The notes under the pieces are model-generated. The model did not search any database and was not told the origin of the DNA. It saw only the letters and a program-made list of their open reading frames with translations. Below are positions 1 to 6,176 of a stretch of DNA of 8,103 nt, in pieces; the stretch's first letter is position 1; each line of letters begins with the position of its first letter. The stretch comes from Candidatus Obscuribacterales bacterium (lineage in GTDB: Bacteria > Cyanobacteriota > Vampirovibrionia > Obscuribacterales > Obscuribacteraceae), in NCBI GenBank assembly GCA_021732245.1, contig JAKFVJ010000018.1, positions 1 through 8,103 of the forward strand, read 5' to 3'. A program made the translations under genes and the position numbers.

Positions 1-186
1 TCCAAATGCAGTCGAAAACTTTTTTGCTACTGCAGGATTAAGCTCAAAGCCATATAGGATTTCCATTACGGTGACAGTGGAAAGGGCCACACTAGTAGGA
101 GGCATAGCGCCTAACTTTTGCTTGGTATTACCATTACCGGCAAAAAAATCGCTTAGAGTACAGGTATCCAGAAGATAGAGACTCAC
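1..186 (-). CDS. vapC: VapC-like PIN-domain toxin, 3'-truncated by window edge
   Basis: This is the N-terminal 62 residues of a PIN-domain ribonuclease, the toxin of a type II toxin-antitoxin pair; VapC-family toxins cleave RNA, often tRNA or rRNA, using Mg2+ held by acidic residues. Reading the minus strand from a GTG at 186-184 gives MSLYLLDTCTLSDFF at the start. Asp7 sits in the typical first PIN strand (LLDTC), and Glu42 lies in a TVTVMEILYGFE motif typical of the second acidic position in VapC/FitB proteins. The frame is open to base 1, so the C-terminal acidic residues are outside the window. The GTG overlaps the antitoxin stop in a GTGA junction. An AAGGCGG stretch five bases upstream can serve as ribosome binding site. 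The family call is strong from the two motifs and the antitoxin partner; the RNA target cannot be inferred. Confidence 0.87.
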   Translation of the reverse strand, partial: MSLYLLDTCTLSDFFAGNGNTKQKLGAMPPTSVALSTVTVMEILYGFELNPAVAKKFSTAFG

Positions 187-431
187 TTCTTCCGCCTTTG
201 GAAGATATCGTCACGATCGGCAGACAAGTCACCACGCAGAGACTCAAAAGGGACGAGACGAGGTTCCGGCTTAAAATTGAAAACAGCCGCAGGCCATGCT
301 TTGTTTAAGTGTTTTTCCAGGTAATCGCGCAATGCTTCACGCACCAAGCTATTTCGCTTGCGCCCAGTCTGCTTAATCAAAATCTCAATACCGGACTCTA
401 ATTCCGGCTCTAGGTAAACGTGGAAAGACAT
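183..431 (-). CDS. vapB: Ribbon-helix-helix antitoxin of the VapBC-type pair
   Basis: This 82-residue protein is the antitoxin for the PIN toxin directly downstream. Residues 1-42 look like a ribbon-helix-helix DNA-binding unit: a short strand (FHVYLEP), a first helix (about 8-22), a turn at GRKRNS, and a second helix (about 27-41, SLVREALRDYLEKH). Residues 50-82 are the likely toxin-wrapping tail and include PFESLRGDLSADRDD, an acidic stretch like those in RHH-type VapB proteins. The ATG at 431-429 has GAGGTG five bases upstream. Antitoxins of this class normally dimerise, bind an operator at their own promoter and repress the pair, with the toxin as co-repressor; the palindrome at 455-468 is a fitting site. 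Family assignment rests on size, fold pattern and partner; VapB and FitA-like names are both possible. Confidence 0.87.
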   Translation of the reverse strand: MSFHVYLEPELESGIEILIKQTGRKRNSLVREALRDYLEKHLNKAWPAAVFNFKPEPRLVPFESLRGDLSADRDDIFQRRKK

Positions 432-447
432 AGCGACACCTCAATAT

Positions 448-481
448 ATTATATTATAACATGTTATATACGATCTGACCA
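448..481 (-). promoter_or_regulatory. Candidate sigma70-type promoter for the toxin-antitoxin pair
   Basis: On the minus strand a TGGTCA (481-476, four of six matches to the -35 consensus) lies 17 bases from a perfect TATAAT (458-453). A second TATAAT starts immediately after (453-448), so the exact -10 is ambiguous. The antitoxin ATG follows about 20 bases downstream with GAGGTG before it. The -10 overlaps the 14-bp palindrome, as expected for an autorepressed promoter. This is a reading of motifs only. Confidence 0.55.
455..468. promoter_or_regulatory. 14-bp perfect palindrome, candidate antitoxin operator
   Basis: TATAACATGTTATA is identical on both strands and overlaps the -10 region of the toxin-antitoxin promoter. 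RHH antitoxins bind short palindromes as dimers or tetramers, so it is the natural candidate for autoregulation. The surrounding DNA is very AT-rich, so a palindrome of this kind could arise by chance more easily than in average sequence. Confidence 0.45.
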
Positions 482-503
482 TCCTGCCACTGAGTGCTAT
501 CAT
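475..503 (+). promoter_or_regulatory. Candidate extended -10 promoter for the GNAT gene
   Basis: A CTGACC (475-480, four of six -35 matches) is 17 bases from TATCAT (498-503, five of six -10 matches). The -10 is preceded by TGC, giving an extended -10 TGnTATnnT. The same nine bases, TGCTATCAT, occur in the promoter candidate at 1105-1113. Its -35 lies on top of the -35 of the divergent antitoxin promoter. The GTG start is about 22 bases beyond the expected transcription start. Confidence 0.4.
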
Positions 504-531
504 TCCTGGCTTAGCTCTGATTCTCACTGGA

Positions 532-1044
532 GTGGAATTGACCAAGCCCGTACAAAAACGCATAGAAATGATTCGAGAGACAACTCTTCTGGATGTTGAC
601 CCAAGTAAGTTTCAGATCAAGGACTTGCAGCCGGATGATGGCGAAAAGCTGGGACGACTTCTGTACATTTCTTACAAAGGGACCATCGACGACGAAGGCG
701 GTTCAGAAACTGACGCCATAACTGAAGCGACAGAGACGCTAGCCGGCAGATATGGAAATGTAATTTGGTCGGCATCGAAGATTACGCAAGATGGTGACAA
801 ATTCATAAGCGCTACGGTGATTACAGATTGGCCAAAATTGAATCCGCTCTTAGCTTTTGCTGCTACTCATCCGGACTACCAAAAGCAGGGATTGTCGGCT
901 CAGCTAATTCAACTGAGCCTGGATAGTCTTCACAAACTCAATATTCCAGTTTTGCACTTGGTTGTGACTGAAGGAAACGAGCATGCAGTCAGGCTGTACA
1001 AAAGACTGGGATTCCAAGAGGTTCTTGCTCCTCAAAAGTCCTGA
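532..1044 (+). CDS. GNAT-family N-acetyltransferase
   Basis: This 170-residue protein carries the C-terminal half of a GNAT fold, the enzymes that move an acetyl group from acetyl-CoA to an amine. The acetyl-CoA pyrophosphate-binding motif A is HPDYQKQGLSAQL (about 113-125), close to the Q/R-x-x-G-x-G/A pattern but with Ser at the last position. After it come helix alpha3, a strand LHLVVTE (141-147) and the motif B segment NEHAVRLYKRLGF (149-161), with the usual Asn, Tyr and Gly-Phe. Substrate cannot be told: GNATs acetylate ribosomal proteins, antibiotics, polyamines and many others. The GTG start has only a poor, almost touching GGAG before it. An in-frame ATG at 568 (residue 13) is an alternative and would leave the catalytic domain intact. 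It stands alone, divergent from the toxin-antitoxin pair and 92 bases before the next gene, with no neighbour that hints at a substrate. Confidence 0.85.
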   Translation: MELTKPVQKRIEMIRETTLLDVDPSKFQIKDLQPDDGEKLGRLLYISYKGTIDDEGGSETDAITEATETLAGRYGNVIWSASKITQDGDKFISATVITDWPKLNPLLAFAATHPDYQKQGLSAQLIQLSLDSLHKLNIPVLHLVVTEGNEHAVRLYKRLGFQEVLAPQKS

Positions 1045-1085
1045 GCCGCTTCCGCAAAACTTTCTAATGTCAGTAGCGGGTTCCA

Positions 1086-1113
1086 TTGGCAACCGCATAT
1101 CGTCTGCTATCAT
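1086..1113 (+). promoter_or_regulatory. Candidate promoter of the TPR-lpt operon
   Basis: TTGGCA (1086-1091, five of six -35 matches) is separated by 16 bases from TATCAT (1108-1113, five of six -10 matches), and TGC precedes the -10 to give an extended -10. This is the best promoter-like sequence in front of the 1137-5988 gene run. It would give a short leader of roughly 15-20 bases before the first start codon. No operator-like repeat is evident. Confidence 0.5.
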
Positions 1114-1129
1114 ATGGCGAGGTTTATAT

Positions 1130-1135
1130 GAGGTG
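1130..1135 (+). promoter_or_regulatory. Ribosome binding site that questions the start of the next gene
   Basis: GAGGTG ends one base before the ATG at 1137, which is too close for normal pairing. It is seven bases before an in-frame GTG at 1143, a normal distance. The site therefore favours initiation at 1143, which would remove only two residues from the signal peptide. An upstream in-frame ATG at 1128 is dead because its third codon is TGA. Confidence 0.45.
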
Positions 1136-1136
1136 A

Positions 1137-2267
1137 ATGCACGTGGACAAGTTACGTTGTTCAGTTCAGGATTTGCTTGTTTCCTCACAGAAGACCGGCG
1201 CAGTTGCGTTGGTTTCTTTAATTGCGTCAGGACAAATTTGTCTGGCGGCAACAAGCACAAGCACTGATCCGTCTACACAAGCAAGCCAACAGGCTTCCAC
1301 AACTACTCAAGTTCCGGCAGCGGCAGCAGACGCGGATGCTGATGCAGTTGTTTCAACAACTCTTGAGACAAGTGCTAACCAAGACGAATTAGTTACAACA
1401 GACGATGTGCCGCTTGCACGTAAGCAAGTTGATAGTTACCCGGACAATCCGGAAGCGCATTTTATTTTGGCTGTAGCTTTGACACGCACAAGTCATGTCG
1501 AAGAGGCACTGCAAGAAGTTCGCTTGTCGCGCAAACTCGCTCAATCAAAAGGTGGCGCTGAGTATTTCAATCAGTTGATTGCCACTTACGAAAAGATGTT
1601 GACTTATACGCCAAACGAAAATCGTGTGCGTTATAGCTTGTCCTGGGCTTATTACATGAAGGCTTATTTGCTTGCACAACAATCAGAAAAGCTCACGCGT
1701 GATAAAGCTACATGGGCAATGGTGCAAACTCTGCAAGCAGCAAAAGTTCCAGTCAACGAAATTCAGCAAGCAGCAATGCAAGTTCAATCAGGCAGAATGG
1801 ATCCCGAAGTTGTTTTGGCTAACTTAAAAGCCGGCAGACCATTGGTTGATACATCCAAGAATAAGCAAATCAACATAGACAACGTTGGAAAAACACTAGC
1901 TGCACAAGCTGGTATCGCCAATGTGCCAACTGCAATAAAGCCAATTCAAGGCGCATTGGACAAAGCTGATCCATCAATGGCACCAGAGATCAAAAAATAT
2001 TTTGACTCTGCACTTAAGCAACTCGATGAAATTATTGCTCAACAACCAAATGATATTTGGGCTCGCGTTTATCGCGCTCACTTGAAAGCTGAATACACAG
2101 GCAATCTTGAAGAAGCCATGAACACTTGGCGTCAGTGCCAGAAGATGGCGGCTGATAATCCGGCACCATACTTCTTTTTAGGAGAAGGTTATCTCAAGCA
2201 AGGAAATTTAAAGGAGAGTGTTAACAACATATCCAAAGCCGTTGCTTTACGCGCTCTAGGGAAGTAG
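1137..2267 (+). CDS. Secreted TPR-like protein, first gene of the lpt cluster
   Basis: This 376-residue protein is probably exported and contains tetratricopeptide-like helical repeats; I do not recognise a specific family. Residues about 21-38 are a hydrophobic signal segment (GAVALVSLIASGQICLAA) with a plausible signal peptidase I site after LAA. Cys35 does not fit a lipobox. Residues about 39-85 are a low-complexity linker rich in Ser, Thr, Gln, Ala and Asp (PAAAADADADA). TPR-like pairs are visible near 92-135 (DNPEAHFILAVALTRTSHVEEAL), 285-320 and 337-373 (NPAPYFFLGEGYLKQGNLKESV). The middle (about 160-280) is helical but without clear repeats. It ends 15 bases before lptC on the same strand, so it is likely co-transcribed with the lipopolysaccharide export genes. 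A scaffold or accessory role in the periplasm is an inference from location only. The start may be the GTG at 1143 rather than the ATG at 1137. Confidence 0.8.
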   Translation: MHVDKLRCSVQDLLVSSQKTGAVALVSLIASGQICLAATSTSTDPSTQASQQASTTTQVPAAAADADADAVVSTTLETSANQDELVTTDDVPLARKQVDSYPDNPEAHFILAVALTRTSHVEEALQEVRLSRKLAQSKGGAEYFNQLIATYEKMLTYTPNENRVRYSLSWAYYMKAYLLAQQSEKLTRDKATWAMVQTLQAAKVPVNEIQQAAMQVQSGRMDPEVVLANLKAGRPLVDTSKNKQINIDNVGKTLAAQAGIANVPTAIKPIQGALDKADPSMAPEIKKYFDSALKQLDEIIAQQPNDIWARVYRAHLKAEYTGNLEEAMNTWRQCQKMAADNPAPYFFLGEGYLKQGNLKESVNNISKAVALRALGK

Positions 2268-2282
2268 CCTACAAAACACGAC

Positions 2283-2882
2283 ATGGCAATCATCAACGCA
2301 CGAGTTATCAAGTTTATAGTCGCAATTGCAATTCCAGCCGGTATGGTCTGGGGCTTCATGTCTGCGCAGAAACACGCAGACACGGAGATTAAACAATTCA
2401 ACCAGAAGCAATCTGCAGATCCGACAAAACAAAACGTCGAGATCAAAGGCTATGAACTGAAAGAAGTTGATGACCAAAACAATGTTCGTTGGCAATTAAA
2501 GGCAGACTTAGGTACTAGAGACAGCAACACTCACATGGTTAACCTCACAGGAATAACCGTTGAATACTATAAAGATGGCCAGGTCAAAATGAAATTGTCT
2601 GCTCCTGCCGGCGAAGCCAACGAACAGACCAATCACGTCAAACTCGCCTCACAAAATGGACGCCGTGTTGTTGCCGAAGGCGACGGCGGTAAAACCCACA
2701 TGGAGACAAGCTCGCTGGAATTAAGTAAAAACAATCAGTTCATTGCCACAGATGGTGTTAACATCAATCTCCCCGGAGTAGCCAAGATATCTGGCAATCG
2801 GGCCGAAGGCAATATCAATATCAGTGAGCTGAACAACTTCAAAATCATCGGCAATACGCATGCGGCGATAGTTGTCAACTAA
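2283..2882 (+). CDS. lptC: LptC-like lipopolysaccharide export protein
   Basis: LptC is an inner-membrane protein with a periplasmic beta-jellyroll that takes lipopolysaccharide from the LptB2FG transporter and passes it to LptA. The 199-residue length matches the family (about 190 in E. coli). Residues about 8-27 form one N-terminal transmembrane helix (VIKFIVAIAIPAGMVWGF). The rest is strand-rich and contains the pattern VEIKGYELKEVDDQ (52-65) followed by VRWQLKAD (68-75), which resembles the first strands of LptC (a 'G-x-x-L-x-x-x-D-x-x-G-x-x-x-W-x-L-x-A' style). A second repeat-like stretch, LELSKNNQFIATDGVNINL (145-163), recalls the OstA strand pattern. Direct sequence similarity in this family is always weak, so placement ahead of lptA-lptB-permease is important support. 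No good ribosome binding site is seen: AGGGAAG is about 18 bases upstream. It may depend on read-through from the gene before it. Confidence 0.87.
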   Translation: MAIINARVIKFIVAIAIPAGMVWGFMSAQKHADTEIKQFNQKQSADPTKQNVEIKGYELKEVDDQNNVRWQLKADLGTRDSNTHMVNLTGITVEYYKDGQVKMKLSAPAGEANEQTNHVKLASQNGRRVVAEGDGGKTHMETSSLELSKNNQFIATDGVNINLPGVAKISGNRAEGNINISELNNFKIIGNTHAAIVVN

Positions 2883-2924
2883 CCTCAAACAAGACGATAA
2901 CGATATATTGTCAAGCGGAGACAA

Positions 2925-4172
2925 ATGATAATGAGCAAATACTTAGCGAAAACAACCAAAGCAATTTTGACACCAGTATTATTGGTTTCAATTGCTGCCA
3001 CTTTCTCGCTTGATCCCGCCAACGGTCAAGGAATGCCTGGCGCAGGTATTTCCGGACCTGTCGACATTCAAGCGCAAGAGCAAGAATTCGCTCAAGACCA
3101 CGTAGTTGCTAAAGGTGCCGTAAGAGTTGTCTACAAAGAAAGCGTCATCAACGCGCCACAAGCTGTTCTATATAAAGATGCGGCCGGCAATTTGCGCAGC
3201 GCAGTATTCACCGGACATCCAAATTTAGTTCAAGGCACAAGCAAACTTGATGCCGACACTATTACTTTTGAAATGTTGTCACAAAAAGTTCTTGCCGAAG
3301 GTCATGCTCACTCTGAAGTAATTAGCTCAGGCGATCCGAAAAAAGAAGGCAAGCCGGACACCAATAAGAATTTGTCTCCGAATTTGGCAGGCGGCAAGCC
3401 AGCTGAAAAGCCAGCCGGTACTGTTGAAAAAATCATCACTGATTCAGACAAGCAAGAATACGATCAAGGTTCAGGCAAGTTTATAGCTATAGGACATGTA
3501 AAAGTTAAAAACGGTGACATCACTGCTTCGGCAGATAAGCTGCAATTGATGTACGGCACGGACAAAAAGCCTGAGACGGCAATTTTTACAGGCAATGCTG
3601 TTGCAACGCAAAATCGCAACAGCACATCAGCCGACAATATCACGTATTTCATGTCGACGAAAAGACTGCAAGCTACAGGTCACGTAAAATCGCAGGTCAT
3701 CCAACCAAAAAAGGCGGAAGCCCCTAAAAAAGGGGGCGCAATTAGTCAAAAACTAGGTTCTCTCCCAATGCCGAATTTAGTTGCAGCTGGTAACAGTGCT
3801 GCTGAAGCCGTTCAAGAAGAGCCCATCATCATCACGTCAGACAGCCAAGACCTGAGTCAAGATAGCGGACGTATCACGGCAAACGGCAATGTGCATGTTT
3901 TCTATGAAGACACCACAGGCATAGGTCCCAAAATTGTTGTTTTACGTACACCGGAAGGTAAAGCTGAAAAGGTCTACTTTGTAGGACGCTCGCAAGTAAG
4001 CCAAGCCGGCAGACGCTGGATCGGAGACAGAATTACTATGACCGTTGCCACCAAAAAGGTACTTGCTCAAGGCAACACCAAGGCATATATCATCAACACT
4101 CCACAAAAGGTTCCTTCAATTCAACAAGTTGAAACCCAACTGGCAGCAAGCAAAATCGAGAGGCCGCAATGA
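2925..4172 (+). CDS. lptA: LptA/OstA-family periplasmic bridge protein with three OstA domains
   Basis: LptA proteins form the periplasmic bridge that carries lipopolysaccharide from LptC to LptD. At 415 residues this is more than twice the usual one-domain LptA (about 185 in E. coli). A signal peptide covers about residues 1-34 (hydrophobic 13-29, likely cleavage after ANG). Three tandem OstA-type units follow, at about 46-133, 170-259 and 300-391. Each opens with an A-x-G-x-V-x-V-like strand (VVAKGAVRVVY, FIAIGHVKV, ITANGNVHVFY), has a central F/V-x-G element (AVFTGH, AIFTGN, VYFVGR) and closes with matching segments (KVLAEGHAHSEVI, RLQATGHVKSQVI, KVLAQGNTKAYII). Pro/Lys/Gly-rich linkers of about 36-40 residues separate them. 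GGAG sits four bases before this ATG and ten before a second in-frame ATG at 2931; either could be used. The 3' end overlaps lptB by four bases. The family is secure; whether it acts as a single covalent bridge is inference. Confidence 0.9.
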   Translation: MIMSKYLAKTTKAILTPVLLVSIAATFSLDPANGQGMPGAGISGPVDIQAQEQEFAQDHVVAKGAVRVVYKESVINAPQAVLYKDAAGNLRSAVFTGHPNLVQGTSKLDADTITFEMLSQKVLAEGHAHSEVISSGDPKKEGKPDTNKNLSPNLAGGKPAEKPAGTVEKIITDSDKQEYDQGSGKFIAIGHVKVKNGDITASADKLQLMYGTDKKPETAIFTGNAVATQNRNSTSADNITYFMSTKRLQATGHVKSQVIQPKKAEAPKKGGAISQKLGSLPMPNLVAAGNSAAEAVQEEPIIITSDSQDLSQDSGRITANGNVHVFYEDTTGIGPKIVVLRTPEGKAEKVYFVGRSQVSQAGRRWIGDRITMTVATKKVLAQGNTKAYIINTPQKVPSIQQVETQLAASKIERPQ

Positions 4173-4891
4173 GCATTGTTGTAGAACACATTCAAAAAAC
4201 ATATGGCGGCAGACGAGTCGTAGACAACGTCAGCTTCCATGTTAATCCAGGCGAAGTCGTAGGACTCCTGGGTCGTAACGGTGCCGGCAAAACGACATCA
4301 TTCGATATGGTGCTCGGTCTCGTTAAACCGGAAAAAGGCAAAATTAGCCTCGGCAGCCATGATTTAACAAAATTACCTATCCACAAGAGAGCAAAGCTTG
4401 GTATTGGTTACTTGCCTCAAGAAGCATCTAACTTCCGTAAGCTTACTTGCGGCGACAACTTGCGCTTGATTCTCGAATTGAGAAATTTCAATCGTCGCCA
4501 GATAGAAGACAGAACTCGCTCGCTACTTGAGCAGTTTGGATTACTGCACTTGATAGACATTCAGTCTATTCAGCTGTCCGGCGGTGAAAGAAGACGTCTG
4601 GAAATTGCCCGCTGTTTGGCATGCGAGCCAAAGTTCATTCTTCTTGACGAACCTTTTACAGGCGTTGACCCAATTTCAATCAACGACATTAAAAATCTTG
4701 TGCGTCGCTTAAGAGACGACTGGGGCTTGGGCGTTTTGGTCACGGACCACAACCCACGAGCCACACTAAAAATATGCGACCGCTCTTATTTAATTGATCA
4801 AGGCAAAATTCTGGTTGCCGGCACAAACTTCGAAGTTGCCGCTTCCCCAATTGCCCGCAAACACTATCTCGGTGAGGACTTCTCAATATGA
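4169..4891 (+). CDS. lptB: LptB, ATPase of the lipopolysaccharide export ABC transporter
   Basis: LptB is the cytoplasmic ATPase that powers lipopolysaccharide extraction from the inner membrane. The 240-residue length is that of E. coli LptB. All ABC motifs are intact: Walker A GRNGAGKTT (35-43), Q-loop Gln84 within YLPQEAS (81-87), signature LSGGE (136-140), Walker B FILLDE (156-161) with catalytic Glu161, D-loop GVDP (165-168), and switch His194. The YLPQEAS-x-FRKL segment is characteristic of LptB rather than of branched-chain amino acid ATPases of similar size. The ATG overlaps the lptA stop (ATGA), with GAGAGG five bases upstream. The gene in turn overlaps the permease gene by four bases, so ATPase and permease should be made together. 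Confidence 0.96.
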   Translation: MSIVVEHIQKTYGGRRVVDNVSFHVNPGEVVGLLGRNGAGKTTSFDMVLGLVKPEKGKISLGSHDLTKLPIHKRAKLGIGYLPQEASNFRKLTCGDNLRLILELRNFNRRQIEDRTRSLLEQFGLLHLIDIQSIQLSGGERRRLEIARCLACEPKFILLDEPFTGVDPISINDIKNLVRRLRDDWGLGVLVTDHNPRATLKICDRSYLIDQGKILVAGTNFEVAASPIARKHYLGEDFSI

Positions 4892-5988
4892 CCTTCGGCG
4901 TCAAGATGCTCGATCGCTACATTGCCAATGAATTTTGGCAACCGTTATTGTTTGGTATCGGCATCGTAACAGGTGTCTGGTTCGGTGCTGAACAGCTCCG
5001 CACAATCTTCAATTTGATCATGAAGTCCGGCGTGCCAATCACAATGGCATTCGAGATCCTAGGCTTGCACATGCCTGCGGTTATCGTAATGACCATTCCA
5101 ATTGGTGTATTGCTGGGTACATTGCTTGTATTCAACCGCTTATCAGGCGATTCAGAAATTATTGCCTTGCGCACATCCGGCGTTAGCTTCTACCGAATAA
5201 TGGTTGCTCCACTTTTGTTTGGATTGATAACTTCTGCCGCCAGTTTCTTCATCAGCGAATTGGTTGTGCCTGCAGCCAACCAAACATCTAAGAAGTTAGA
5301 ATTCTTGGCACTCTACAAGAGTGAATTGCCAAAAGGACAAGCCAACTTTACTTACATGGAACGCGGCAAAGATCTCAATCTTGATCGTGTTTTCTATGTG
5401 GGCTATTCCAACGGCAAAGAAATCTACAACGTCATCGTTCTTGATTTCACAAGAGACAAACTAGTGCAGATTATTGCTGCGTCATCCGGTCTCTGGAATA
5501 ACGGAGAATGGCTCTTAAACAAGGGACGGACTTATGTCTTAGGCGGCACGAGTGATATCACTCGCATCATGCGCTTTGACCAATTAACATTGCCGGGCGT
5601 TCAAAACGTCCAGAAGGCCATGGACACCGGCAAAGTCGCGCCCAAGGATATGAACTTATGGGAGCTTGGTCGCTATATCGACATGCTTAAACAGTCTAAT
5701 GCCGTAAGTAATGACATTTTGGTGCACTACTACCAGAAATTCTCCAACCCACTTGCGTGTTTGATCGTTGCTCTAGCCGGTGCTCCGCTTGGTCTTTTGG
5801 CTCGCCGTTCACGTAACAACATCGGTTTCATCTATTCAGCCGCTATTGTGTTCATTTATTACGTGCTGCAATCGACTTCAGGCGCCATGGGCGAAGCTGG
5901 GCGTATCGATCCTCTGCTTGCCGCTTGGTTGCCTAATATCGTCATCGGCAGTTTAGGCGCGGTCATCCTCTACTTCAAAGCCAAATAA
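4888..5988 (+). CDS. lptF: LptF/LptG-type permease (YjgP/YjgQ family)
   Basis: This 366-residue membrane protein is the transmembrane part of the lipopolysaccharide export ABC transporter, partner of LptB. The N-terminal MLDRYIANEFW is the typical amphipathic start. Transmembrane helices lie near 17-35, 58-83 and 104-124. The hallmark family block is visible: MPAVIVMTIPIGVLLGTLL (62-80), then RLSGDSEIIALRTSGVS (84-100), the coupling-helix region that contacts LptB. Residues about 125-270 form the periplasmic jellyroll, and three more helices lie near 285-303, 311-330 and 342-363. E. coli needs two paralogues, LptF and LptG, as a heterodimer; only one is present here. Cyanobacteria are remembered to have a single copy too, so it may act as a homodimer or its partner may lie elsewhere. 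F versus G cannot be told. The ATG overlaps the lptB stop, with GGTGAGGA nine bases upstream. Confidence 0.94.
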   Translation: MTFGVKMLDRYIANEFWQPLLFGIGIVTGVWFGAEQLRTIFNLIMKSGVPITMAFEILGLHMPAVIVMTIPIGVLLGTLLVFNRLSGDSEIIALRTSGVSFYRIMVAPLLFGLITSAASFFISELVVPAANQTSKKLEFLALYKSELPKGQANFTYMERGKDLNLDRVFYVGYSNGKEIYNVIVLDFTRDKLVQIIAASSGLWNNGEWLLNKGRTYVLGGTSDITRIMRFDQLTLPGVQNVQKAMDTGKVAPKDMNLWELGRYIDMLKQSNAVSNDILVHYYQKFSNPLACLIVALAGAPLGLLARRSRNNIGFIYSAAIVFIYYVLQSTSGAMGEAGRIDPLLAAWLPNIVIGSLGAVILYFKAK

Positions 5989-5996
5989 CTGCTCAA

Positions 5997-6072
5997 GTCA
6001 TTCTGAGCAAAGCGAAGAATCTCATAAGTTAAGTTACGAGATTCTTCGGTCGCCAAGCTCCCTCAGAATGAC
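5997..6072. repeat. 76-bp imperfect palindromic intergenic repeat (REP/MITE-like)
   Basis: The outer arms GTCATTCTGAG (5997-6007) and CTCAGAATGAC (6062-6072) are perfect reverse complements. The inner arms GAAGAATCTC (6014-6023) and GAGATTCTTC (6038-6047) are too, and the pairing continues with one G-T mismatch to a six-base loop. The halves differ in the middle: six bases (CAAAGC) on the left against fourteen on the right. From memory, a palindrome with the core ATTCTGAGCGAAGCGAAGAATCT occurs in many copies in the spacers of several unrelated phyla; this copy differs by one base in that arm. It lies nine bases after the permease stop. It could fold in RNA and slow or end transcription, but no T-run follows it. 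No transposase is present, so if mobile it would be non-autonomous. Confidence 0.85.
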
Positions 6073-6103
6073 GTTTAGCCGACCTACTAAGTGTTAATAC
6101 GAA

Positions 6104-6131
6104 TTGACTTAGCTACGATATGCGGTAGCCT
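6104..6131 (+). promoter_or_regulatory. Weak promoter candidate for the TPR-aroK pair
   Basis: TTGACT (6104-6109, five of six -35 matches) is followed after 16 bases by TAGCCT (6126-6131, only three of six -10 matches). The 188-base gap and the repeat after the lpt genes make a separate promoter here likely, but the -10 is poor and the call is tentative. The rest of the gap, 6132-6176, shows only an AAGG nine bases before the TTG start. Confidence 0.28.
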
Positions 6132-6176
6132 AGCCTACGATTAACCTTTTGCACCTGGTCTTCAAGGCAGCTAAAT

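Noticed and set aside
1046..1079. CCGCT...AGCGG inverted repeat after the GNAT gene, as a terminator
   Set aside because: Only five base pairs with a very long loop and no T-run.
904..1260. 118-codon open frame on the minus strand across the end of the GNAT gene and the next gene's start
   Set aside because: It overlaps two better-supported genes and its composition (many Leu, Arg, Ser, Pro) looks like an antisense shadow; no recognisable motif.
983..1267. 94-codon plus-strand frame bridging the GNAT gene and the TPR gene
   Set aside because: It is the alternative frame of both neighbours, would swallow the promoter candidate at 1086-1113, and shows no domain.
2872..2909. TTGTCA and TATATT as an internal promoter between lptC and lptA
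   Set aside because: The spacer is 26 bases, far too long; the 42-base gap is otherwise compatible with read-through.
3720..3737. GCCCCT-AAAAA-AGGGGGC hairpin inside lptA
   Set aside because: Six-base-pair stem with a bulge, within the codons for the Pro/Lys/Gly linker between domains 2 and 3; no T-run, so not a terminator, and codon content explains it.
6038..6072. Right half of the palindromic repeat as a Rho-independent terminator of the lpt operon
   Set aside because: The hairpin is long but no run of T follows (GTTTAGCC), so classical termination is not shown.
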